Shown here: piece after piece, positions 10,301 to 17,667 of the stretch
How the letters are laid out: the number at the start of each line of letters is the position of its first letter
Numbering within the stretch: the stretch's first letter is position 1
Assembly: GCA_905221605.1 (NCBI GenBank)
Contig: CAJNDS010000044.1
Coordinates: 43,501 to 107,500 of the forward strand
Source of the DNA: Symbiodinium natans
Taxonomy: Eukaryota; Sar; Dinophyceae; Suessiales; Symbiodiniaceae
DNA: 64,000 bases
Direction of reading: 5' to 3'
Notes under the pieces: generated by a model
Told to the model about the DNA's origin: nothing
The model's database searches: none
Seen by the model: the letters and a program-made list of their open reading frames with translations, nothing else
Program-made: the position numbers and the translations under genes

Positions 10301-11125
10301 TGGGTTTCCTTCAGCAGATTCCTTCATTCCGAGGTCTTGTTCTTCAACACTCCCAGCCGGATACAGGAAGTTTCAGCCTATTTGAACTCGCTCCTGGAGG
10401 TTAGAACGTCCACCAAGAAGGAACTGGAACGAATCAGGGAACGCATGCTTTTTGCTGGTGGCCAGCTGTTTGGAAGGTTGGGCCGAACGTGTGTTAAAGC
10501 GCTGCAGCAGGCAGAAGCCGACCCTCAGTGTGTGATCACCGACGCCATGGCTTCAGCCATCACCTTGTTCATTGACCTCCTCAGAAATGGCCCGCCTAGG
10601 ATGATCTCCAACCTTTCCGCACAACCCTGCTACATCTTCACAGATGCGGCCTTTGATAGGGCTGGAGGTTCTAGCCGTTGTGGGTTGGGGGGAGTCCTCA
10701 TAGGACCTGATGGGATGCCTCGTAGGTTCTTCTCGGTAGAACTTCACGAGTCCTTCCAGCGAGCCTTAGGCGTTGATGAATCTAGTACTATTATCTTTGA
10801 AGCTGAACTTTGTGCCGTAGTTTTGGCCTATGTCCTCTGGAGAGATGACATTTGTTCGCGACCCATCGTTTGCTACATAGATAATAACGCCACAAGGGAC
10901 GTCCTCATCAGTGGTTCCGCCCGCAACCAGGTAGGTGCCAGGTTGGCTCGGCTTCTCCTTACGGTGGAGACCCTGGCCAAAACCTTCAGTTGGTTCGCAC
11001 GAGTGCCCAGTCCGTCGAACTTGGCCGACGAGCCTTCCAGGACCCTCATGTCCTCCTTTCAATTTGAAGGCGTGGTTTTGGAAGCAGATTCTTGCCAACA
11101 AACCTTGGAGATGATTCTTGCTTGA
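7370..11125 (+). CDS. Pol polyprotein: 2OG-dioxygenase-like, C5-methyltransferase-like, reverse transcriptase, RNase H
   Basis: This is an intact 1251-residue frame; the given start is a GTG, so the true start is uncertain. Four regions can be read. (1) About residues 60-205: H125-R-D127 in TPPHRDLNN, F.GGELWIEDDEG, then H186 and R195 in LLHATAPWVGSR, the HxD...H...R signature of Fe(II)/2-oxoglutarate oxygenases. (2) About 248-440: FEIFSGSAR (249-257), IAPPCG (C316) and VENP (E388), matching motifs I, IV and VI of C5-cytosine methyltransferases. (3) About 770-1010: reverse transcriptase with a FFDDF catalytic core (D931, D932). (4) About 1085-1235: RNase H with FTDAA (D1092), FEAEL (E1144/E1146), YIDNN (D1171) and ADEPS (D1220). 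No protease and no DDE integrase is seen. DIRS elements are known to encode a different, adenine-type methyltransferase-like domain after RNase H; here the position and motifs differ. Confidence 0.8.
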   Translation: MPLPRPPAPGAEPRFSIGEVVSSRISPGNAESLAASFLQQGVTEADVCALVPYLKSERPARGQGMPSEFSFTTGAYVHGSLVGLRTHASTFPNVTRCLCDLVKRRAPEIEFSSIALFKDLCTPPHRDLNNSSGFPSCLIPCSSFEGGELWIEDDEGSVACPDTAVATKGRLLSLTGPTFFDPHLLHATAPWVGSRVVIAAFVIARFELLTASDRSALQSLGFRCPALSTGENAGPAPPRPLRSNFPVVFEIFSGSARITTALRSFWPHCFGVDSRPPSEARSHTLVADLSSPAGQDLLWHWLRCPYLVGLWIAPPCGTASLARCIPVYDAAGNIVPSPPPLRDSACPDGLPGLEGLHAVRVRQANILYSLVQELCAFAHQAQIMVAVENPRGSLFWSTSSWRRAQPYCPFWTCFQNCAFKGRRPKWTAIAHNHPSFTALARTCPGASCASQHLPWGLTPSHAWSTSEECAYPPFLAVCVARCFAQAVEVAPSSEPSIAAIRARTGLQPKASSYAPLVPEHKHVVVLRGPSVLLDDLPVEPMARLKKEWAPPPSVAPAGALPAGSQLLRSTPLTVNMGLPDTDQVPTGAALQPEVPPQGTTEVAWGIPFEPQEFVRAAVAKGHPRTFSALLPSVLEEAIDFNASHTLAETAEVRTGWFKHWLNRMGALKEEEAALKASMPPERAKVLEGKNLLLWQEMLRASGYPDLGVVDLMKEGVDLAGQVPASGLFEPCFKPAKLSPAGLAQQTPEVRRKILVAASKPSEHDAVICQKTAEEYEKGWVSGPLDPSSLPSDAVINRRFAILQKDRPRVIDDCSASLLNDTVQKTESPQPQSVDLIAAMVLAALQRLPGKAMVGKCLDLKAAYRQVPVSAAGLMFAFVAYFCPAEAKCVVRQMYALPFGASRAVYGYLRIAYSLWWLAVKNLKLMMTHFFDDFVNICRSEEQVHVERVLHGFFALLGWKVSEDKDHGFQEEFTALGIWVSFSRFLHSEVLFFNTPSRIQEVSAYLNSLLEVRTSTKKELERIRERMLFAGGQLFGRLGRTCVKALQQAEADPQCVITDAMASAITLFIDLLRNGPPRMISNLSAQPCYIFTDAAFDRAGGSSRCGLGGVLIGPDGMPRRFFSVELHESFQRALGVDESSTIIFEAELCAVVLAYVLWRDDICSRPIVCYIDNNATRDVLISGSARNQVGARLARLLLTVETLAKTFSWFARVPSPSNLADEPSRTLMSSFQFEGVVLEADSCQQTLEMILA

Positions 11126-11177
11126 TGGCGGAGATCCCTTCTTGTTTTGGGCATTAGTTTGGGTTTCGGTTAAGTTG

Positions 11178-11442
11178 GGGATTGGTGCATGCTTCCCAGT
11201 GTTATGTCTTTGCCGCCAGCTGCAAAGGGGCCCGTGTGCCCAGCTTCACAGGTTGCCGCCCAAGGTGTAAGGTGAGGCTTTGTGTGCACCGACTCCCACA
11301 GTCTCCACGTGAGAAAAGAAGAAGTGAGTGCAGTGCTTTTATGCATAGTGATGACATGCTTGGGGATCCTTTTGGGAGAGTCTTATGCACTTCGAGTTTT
11401 GCTGTTTTCCCTTTTCCGGGTTTCTTTGGCTCAAGACTTTAA
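11178..11442 (+). repeat. Split direct repeat B1
   Basis: These 265 bp match 12084-12348 without a visible difference. The copy lies 52 bp downstream of the pol stop and abuts A2 directly. Its last bases read TTTGGCTCAAGACTTTAA; the 11-mer TTTGGCTCAAG is the same as the 3' end of the dinoflagellate spliced leader. Confidence 0.85.
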
Positions 11443-11477
11443 GCTAACGGTCAACGGGTTGATAGTGCTTTAAAGTC
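11435..11477. other. B1/A2 junction: putative recombination site of the circular intermediate
   Basis: In split-repeat elements the internal B1-A2 junction has the sequence created when the two outer ends (B2 and A1) are joined in a circle. Here the junction reads GACTTTAAGC, then TCAAC-GG-GTTGA (11451-11462), then GCTTTAAAGTC (11467-11477). The outer arms are inverted copies of each other apart from one base, and the centre is a perfect 5-bp-arm hairpin, as expected for a tyrosine recombinase recognition site. GACTTT also precedes A1 (3655-3660) and ends B2 (12341-12346), so it is the best candidate for the strand-exchange core. Functional assignment is inference. Confidence 0.55.
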
Positions 11478-11707
11478 TGAGCCTAGAGAAAAACCCCTTT
11501 GTGTTTCTTTGCTAGCTCGCCCGAGCTTTGGAAAAGGGAAAACTTTCCTTCATTGGCCTTTTGCACTCATTTTCCAGTCTCTGACACCATTGCTTGCGCA
11601 TGTTCACCGGTTCAAGTGCCTTGTGAACGTTGAGCATCTGTAAGTTCTTGGAGCTGCCAAATGTTTTGCATCAAGCTTTGAACACTAGACTCAAGCTTCT
11701 GCAATGT
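11442..11707 (+). repeat. Split direct repeat A2
   Basis: This is the second copy of A1 at a constant offset of 7780. It begins at the end of B1 (one base is shared) and ends at GCAATGT, after which the sequence diverges from the left copy. During reverse transcription of such elements A2 and B1 are thought to serve as template for completing the ends. Confidence 0.85.
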
Positions 11708-11789
11708 GTTAAAAATTTCTCCCGCCCGGCCCACCCTGTGTCGGTCGCCTGGCTTCCCTCTTGTGCTCGTCCTGCCGAGTGTCGTGCGT

Positions 11790-12083
11790 AAGCGAATGTC
11801 CTGCGTTCGCTCATGTGCACCAACATGGACGCGCCTGCTGGTTCTTGATGTTGCTCATGCCTGCCAGCATTGGAGCACCTGCTGATTCTTGATGTTGCTC
11901 AAGGCTGCCAGCATTGGAGCGCCTGCCGGCTTGTTCCTTGCGTTCGCTCATGTTTGCGCCAGCATTGGAGCGCCTACCGGCTTGTGCCTTGCGTTCGCTC
12001 ATGTTTGCCAGACACCGAGCTCTGACTGCTAACGATGCAAACTCTTGCCCCATGCTTGAGGGGATGAGCTTGTGCCTCCCAAA
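11790..12083 (+). repeat. A2-B2 spacer with a degenerate minisatellite
   Basis: The 376 bp between A2 and B2 are single-copy in this window. From about 11815 to 12005 there are four degenerate units of about 45-50 bp with the core CAGCATTGGAGC.CCTGC followed by GGCTTG...TTGCTCATG or TTCGCTCATGTTTGC. In described PAT/Ngaro elements A2 and B2 are adjacent, so this spacer is atypical. Confidence 0.6.
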
Positions 12084-12348
12084 GGGATTGGTGCATGCTT
12101 CCCAGTGTTATGTCTTTGCCGCCAGCTGCAAAGGGGCCCGTGTGCCCAGCTTCACAGGTTGCCGCCCAAGGTGTAAGGTGAGGCTTTGTGTGCACCGACT
12201 CCCACAGTCTCCACGTGAGAAAAGAAGAAGTGAGTGCAGTGCTTTTATGCATAGTGATGACATGCTTGGGGATCCTTTTGGGAGAGTCTTATGCACTTCG
12301 AGTTTTGCTGTTTTCCCTTTTCCGGGTTTCTTTGGCTCAAGACTTTAA
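12084..12348 (+). repeat. Split direct repeat B2 (right end of the YR retrotransposon)
   Basis: This is the second copy of B1, offset 906. Identity ends at GACTTTAA; the flank continues AAGCTTC. Together with GACTTT at the left flank this fits insertion at a GACTTT target with no other duplicated bases. Confidence 0.85.
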
Positions 12349-13618
12349 AGCTTCAATGCTAAGTCAACCCAGGACTTTTATGCCAGGTGCCCCCCCCCGC
12401 CCTCCTGCTTCGTTCCTCTCCGCACTGGTAGGCATAGATCAAGTGATGGAAGCAAGGAAGCGGATTACCTCTTCTTCTTAGCGCCTACGCACAGAAGGCC
12501 ACTGCTAGCCCTCAGGCTGCCTAGTTATGGAGAACCAGCTGGCTTATCCTCCTTAGAGTCATGACCGCCGATCGGAGGAGCAACCCCAAAAAAACCAGAT
12601 ACTCCGCAGCAAAGCGGTGATCTGTCGCTCTGGAAGACGCACACACTTCCGCCACCGGGTGTCCGCCCCCCTCCTGGCCCCAAAGCTCGACCCTTGTAAA
12701 CAGTTTCTTCCAAGCGGAGTGGAGCGGGGCCAGAGATGCATCAAGATCACCCTGTGCCAAGTTCCCGTAAGCGGACAGGGCTAACTTAAAACCCCCCTGC
12801 GCCCCCCTCCAATGAGTCTCCTTTCCGTGGAAGTGAAAATCTGTTTGTGGGCTTATGTGGCGTGCGCTCAAGGCGGAGCACGGAGCGTGAAGCCCTACAT
12901 GTGCTTGCCTAATTCAACTTATCTGACGATGCATGGGCAACAATTTCCAGCGTATAGGAGCTGCGCCTGCCACACCAGCTCTCCAGGAACCGGACACCTT
13001 ATTTAGCATTGCAGACACTCTTCTCCATCTGCCTGACTTTCCCGGCAGCCTACCTGAAAATCTATAACCCCACTATCACGCAGTGCTTGCGACTCTTAGG
13101 GGCGCTACAGCACATTGATCTGGCGGACTATCATTCCAAATACCACACCTGGATAAAACCAGGCTGTTGGATTCTTTGGTCGGGTGCGGGTTTCTGACTA
13201 CTGCTCAGTACATTGCTGATCTTCTTTGCTGTTGCAGATGTGCCAGAGGTCCGCGTTGCCAGTTTTCCGGCCATGTTGTGTTACTCCGAACTAGATTACT
13301 GGTTGGGGGCGGTTTTGCTAGCCTTTAAGTCTTACCAGAAGGGTTCCTTGGGACGAGCAGCCGGGCTGCCTGTAGTCTTAAGCTTCTCTAAGACGGACAA
13401 TCGCATTAGTAGGTCTGTGTGCCTTCTGCAGCCATGGTGGTCTTTCTCGCTGGTCGTGAATATTAGCTGCCCACGTGCCCTGCAACCAAATATGCGGTGG
13501 ACACTCAAGAACTTCCCAAGTCCACGGACAGGATCGCAGGAGGCCTTGAAGGCCTGGGCGGAGGCTGCCAAGCACACGAATCTGGAAACCGCCAGGTTGG
13601 CGCAGCAACCTGGCTTTA
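12349..13618 (+). other. Decayed sequence upstream of the second LINE-like copy
   Basis: Short frames are open here and there (for example 13213-13644 on + and 12521-12871 on -), but stops and phase changes interrupt them and no domain is recognisable. Part of it is probably the eroded upstream portion of the retroelement whose better-preserved end starts near 13.6 kb. No intact gene is seen. Confidence 0.4.
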
Positions 13619-14545
13619 ATGCGTTTGTCCGGATTTTGCTTTAAGGCTTGCAAAAACTGGAGCACCGCCAGTATCAAGAATTTAGGCCAAGTGTACCACC
13701 AGTTCACTTCCTTGATGCCATTTGGCAGGCCCTTGCCGCCTCCGTTGCAAACCAGAACATTGAACACTTCTGCATGGTCCGTCTACAATTTGGAGTGGCC
13801 TGACACAACTGCAAGGGTTGCGGTTTTCCTTGTGTGTTGCATCTCTTCTGACACTAAGAAGGCTTCGCCTGCACCTATTGCTGAGGCGGCAGACGATTTC
13901 GAAGCTCAGGTGCATGATTTGCGTTTTTCGGAGCTGCGTACCACTAACCTTGCGGCCTTGCGAGAAGTGGATGTTTCTACCCCTTTTCGATGACCAGCCC
14001 TTAAGGATGAGCATTGGCAAGGACTTAGTACAACGCCGAACAGACATGGGCCCCAACGCGCCCGGCCTGCTTGGTATGATGCTGCCACCGCCCACTGGGC
14101 AGCCCTTAAGGGGCTTACACGATCCAAACACCCAACTAAGCAACGCCTCAACAGCTTCTGGTATAAAATGTACTGCCACGGCAACCCCAAGGAGCCTGAG
14201 CCCTCGGCCCTTGCAACTGCCCTCTCCACCTTTCCCTTCCAGTCCCGGGAAGAAGGTGCTGTGCAGTATTGGGAAGTTCAGGATGCCATTCGGACGATGT
14301 GGCATTCAGCCAAAGCCACCATGGCACGGCATGTAGGAGTTTCCATCCCGACTGGCATCCCAGCGTGGGGGGTCGATGAGGAGGAGACGCAAGCCTGTCT
14401 TTTGCCTCGCAATACCGCCGCCGCTGACCCGCCAACTGCTGTTGAGGGAGTCAGCATGAAGGCCAAAAAATCAGGTAAGCGTGCTGAAACGCCCTCTACA
14501 CGGTATCGTCCGCGACACCCTGATTGGGAGGGACCATGGCAATGA
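13619..14545 (+). pseudogene. Retroelement ORF remnant with one in-frame stop
   Basis: One frame runs from about 13619 to the TGA at 14543-14545 with a single internal TGA (13991-13993). On both sides of that stop the amino-acid composition is protein-like: LRFSELRTTNLAALREVD before it, and ARPAWYDAATAHWAALKGL and RLNSFWYKMYCHGNPKEPEP after it. The last 90 residues are homologous to the frame ending at 231. I cannot assign a catalytic domain. The copy is presumed dead because of the stop and the loss of upstream continuity. Confidence 0.55.
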
Positions 14546-15686
14546 CGTGCTGCGGGCCGGCGTAAGGGTTTGACTGCTGTTTGGTAGTCTCTCCCCTCTG
14601 AATCGGTCGCTGTTGCTACTCGCAGGTTTCCTCCCTGGGAAACTAGGAGGACTCTGCTGACTGCGGCCCCAGGTTCTACTTGGATATGTGGCCGGGCTGA
14701 ACACAGTTGTGCGCCTGGATGTTGGGAACTCTGAGTTCGTCTTCCAATTAGCGAACTGCATTTTGGGTTGGCTGTTGCTCGGGGTTGCTCCACTGGCTGA
14801 CCACCATGGGGTGCCCTGGGCTGGTCTTGCATCTGCTGTTCTTACTGTCAAGACCCCACTGGCTGACCACCATGGGGCGCGCGCTGGCATTTCCTTTGCT
14901 GCAGGCTAGAGTGAGGGTTTGATTGCTGTCTGATAGTCTTCCCCATCGGAATCGGTAGCTGCTGCTACTCGCAGGCTTCCTCCCTGGGAAGCTTGGAGGG
15001 CCCTGCTCACTGCGGCCCCAGTTTCTACTTGGGAATGTGGTCAGACTGGGCACAGTTGTGCGCCTGGCTGTTGGGAGCTTTGGCCGGGCTTCAATAATAG
15101 AACCGCAAGTGGTGTCGGCTGTTGCTCGGGGCTGCTCCACTGGCTGACCACCAGGGAGTGCCCTGGGCAGGTCTTGCATTCGTTGTTCCTGCTAACAAGT
15201 CCCCACTTGCTGACCACCATGGGGCGCGTGTTTTTTTTTTCTGGGAAAGTTGGCCAATTTGTACCTTCCCTTTTCGCTACTGTGTGCCTGGTACCTGCCC
15301 GTGTCGTTCGGTAACTCTGCTGTCCGTCTTCGATTTACAGCTTTCCGTGCTGATCGTCGTTGCACCAGTGGCTTCATGATGGTGATTTTGATTATCTGGC
15401 AAACCCTCGCGTTTTGCGACCCTCCCGCATGCTCTGCGCTGCTCGATTACACCTGGACTTCTGCGACGACCTCGAGTACTGAGCGCGGGGGACACATAGA
15501 CGTTCGACGTTTGACGCTTTGGTTTTGGCGGGTTGCTGCGGGTTTTGGTCGTTGTGTTTTGTGGTGGTTTTGGTGTGTGTTTGCTTTGGTTCTCGTACCT
15601 GCCCTGTTTCACCTCTAGTGTTGAGACCCACAAGAACGGCCTACTGCGCTGCTGATGTAGTAAAGAGGCGTCGGTACAAAAAAAAA
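13619..15686 (+). mobile_element. Non-LTR (LINE-like) retroelement, 3' part with poly(A), copy 2
   Basis: This copy has the same plan as the one at 1-2653: a coding end (to 14545), a repeat-bearing non-coding region and an A9 tail (15678-15686) preceded by the shared terminal block GATGTAGTAAAGAGGCGTC. The 3' region is only about 1.13 kb, against 2.4 kb in copy 1, because the long unit starting GGCTGTGGACACTTC is missing. It keeps two pairs of the CCACTGGCTGACCACCATGG motif. The left boundary is not defined; coding-like sequence may extend further left. Confidence 0.6.
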
Positions 15687-16259
15687 GGCTGGCCGATGAG
15701 GAAGAAGACGGCGAGCCTGAGCACGAGGAGTGGCCTTCCGAGCTATGTCGGAGGCTGCGATCAAAGGCTTCTACATCCTTGCGTCCGCCGTGCACTAGCA
15801 CCCGAGCGGACTCATCCTTCGGAGCCGATGCAGACGTAGGCTTGGAACGCCGGCTGTGGCCCAGCGCAGGCGATTTGGGAGATTACGGATCCACCTGCGC
15901 CCAGCCCTATCACATACGCAGGAACGGAGAGGTGAGGGCTCACTTCTCTTCGAATTTCCTGCAGCAGGTCAGCGATTTGCAGTGCGTCAGGCAGAACCCA
16001 AGCTGGTGGCGATCCAGCATTTCCTGCTGCAGGCCAGGCGCATGCCAAAGTGGCGTGTTGGAAGGCTAAGTTCTCCCAAAGGTGCTCGACGCATCCCTGC
16101 CAAGGCAAGGGGTGGACGTGTCCGCACCCCGGTAGCATCACCACCACTGCATTTGTTGCTGTTCTGCATGTGACTGATGTGCAAAGGGGACCTGCTGATG
16201 TGATTGTTCCATGCAGGTGTGCAGTTGTGCTGATCCATGCTTCAAGCAACGCTTCGGCT
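15687..16259 (-). repeat. Open + frame interrupted by an inverted fragment of the LINE 3' region
   Basis: Directly after the A9 tail the + strand has an open frame rich in Asp/Glu (ADEEEDGEPEHEEWPSELC), about 80 codons long, that I cannot name. From about 15840 to 16140 the - strand is clearly related to the long 3' unit of copy 1 at 551-800: shared landmarks are GGACACGTCCAC...CCTTGGCAGGG...GTCGAGCACCT and GTGAGCCCTCACCTC. This is therefore a third, inverted piece of the same repeat family. Whether copy 2 inserted into an older element here cannot be decided without the empty site. Confidence 0.5.
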
Positions 16260-17475
16260 TGAGCAAAGCTGACAAAGAAACATTTTCACCCGCTTCTCCC
16301 TCCCCCTTTCTTTGTATGACAGGTTCTGCGCAGATGTCTGCCCGACAGGAATGCCAACCCGTGGCTGGACCCTGCCGATAGTGGTCCTCATTTTCCATAT
16401 AAGACTACTAAGTGCTCTTCTTTTGCTCAAGCTTGTCGTGCCAGTTTCGAACTCCTTGAGAACTCGTCATGGAGCGAACTTTGACACTGCTCAGACTTCG
16501 TCTCGTTTCAGTAAGGTGCTGAGACCGACTCAGCCATAAGAATGCCAGAGCCACAGTCATGTCTGACCCCACTTGGTGCTTGAATCTTTCATGTCTTCAG
16601 CGACTGAATTATTCCTCCTTTGAGTTTTACTATAGATTGCTTTCTTATGAGAGATGGACGTGTTATGATTCCGATGCCGGTCCAGGATGAGATAATGCTT
16701 CAATTCAGAGGTGTTTGACAGACCCCTTTGTGGAATTGGACGACCTGGATGATATCTTGGTTCGTTTGCATAGGATATGCAAGGCAAGGCATCTACACTC
16801 AGCATGAAAGCTGCAACGAGGATGCTGTGGTTTTCTTTTGGCAATGTCTTTTCCTCTGGAATGACGTTTTTGCAGCTATCTGCTGAGCTGTAAATTGACC
16901 AATGAGTCTGGAGCAAAGGGCCAATGAGTCAGAAAGGGAGTCCGAAACGATTTCTTTTGTATCCTCCATTAGGGGTAGGCAAATCCTCAATGATGGAGGC
17001 AAAGCGCCCAAAAGAGGTGCAGAGTACCCAAGTGGTACTAAAAGCTCTAAGCTTTGTCGTCCTGGGTGACGTTAAACCAGTTTCACAATGTTAATGGCTA
17101 CGGCATGTCTTTAATGACACTAGTCAAGACTTTTGGCTGCTGCCAATCGCGCAGTTTTTGGCCAATGATGCCATCTCCAACTGTGTCCCAGGTAACCTGG
17201 GGCAGGGGGAGTGCGGAGATGGTAATTGTGTTTCAAGGAGGTTTAAAGGGACAATGTTCCCGTAACACTTTGGCTCAAGGATGGCCGGGAGCCGTCCGTC
17301 AGAACTTGAAAAAGTTGTGTGCTTGGGGTTGGGGTCAACAGGAGGGTGTAGTCCTGCCCCGTTCTCCTTGCTAGGCCAAACCCCTGGTTTTCTCTTCTGG
17401 TTCTTTCTGGGGAATTCATTTAGGCAACTGTTGAGGGTTGATATCCTGGTTTGTCCCCTTTCGGTTGCCCCCGTA
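16260..17475. other. No gene seen; ordinary intergenic sequence
   Basis: Frames are short and contradictory on both strands. The only marked items are the spliced-leader-like stretch listed separately and a + frame following it (ATG at 17281 to 17481, 66 codons, without a recognisable domain). Confidence 0.4.
17260..17279 (+). other. Relict dinoflagellate spliced leader
   Basis: The 20-mer CCGTAACACTTTGGCTCAAG matches the conserved dinoflagellate trans-spliced leader CCGTAGCCATTTTGGCTCAAG apart from one missing base and two changes; the 3' 11 bases are identical. An ATG follows two bases later (17281). Relict leaders in genomic DNA are the known signature of a trans-spliced mRNA that was reverse transcribed and re-inserted. 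The gene that was carried is not recognisable. Confidence 0.55.
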
Positions 17476-17667
17476 CCCTAAACCCTAAACCCTAAACCCT
17501 AAACCCTAAACCCTAAACCTTAAACCCTAAGCCCTAAATCCCAACATGTCCCATGAAGATGGAAGAACTGCCAGGGTCTAGGGCTTGGGGCTTACAGGCA
17601 CCGGCGTCGCCTGGCAACCGAGGAGTTGAACCAGCCATTCTGGGGGGTTTAGGGGGGTTTAGGGTTC
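17476..17667. repeat. Interstitial telomeric repeat (CCCTAAA)n
   Basis: Nine or so units of CCCTAAA, the last ones degenerate, occupy 17476-17541. About 100 bp further on, GGTTTAGGGGGGTTTAGGG (about 17646-17665) is the same repeat on the opposite strand. The 7-mer is the plant/alveolate telomere type. Its internal position suggests an old telomere insertion or break repair. Confidence 0.8.

Larger units (their letters stand above)
3662..12348 (+). mobile_element. Tyrosine-recombinase (DIRS/Ngaro-like) retrotransposon with split direct repeats
   Basis: The element reads A1 (3662-3927), tyrosine recombinase ORF, gag, pol with reverse transcriptase and RNase H, B1 (11178-11442), A2 (11442-11707), a 376 bp spacer, and B2 (12084-12348). 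A1 and A2 appear identical over 266 bp with a constant offset of 7780; B1 and B2 appear identical over 265 bp with a constant offset of 906. This is the split-direct-repeat plan of PAT/Ngaro elements, which integrate a circular DNA using their own recombinase rather than a DDE integrase, and no DDE integrase is seen here. The ORF order (recombinase first) and the extra enzyme-like regions in pol are unusual. The recombinase and pol frames are intact; gag carries at least one frameshift, so this copy is probably recent but not autonomous. Confidence 0.85.
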
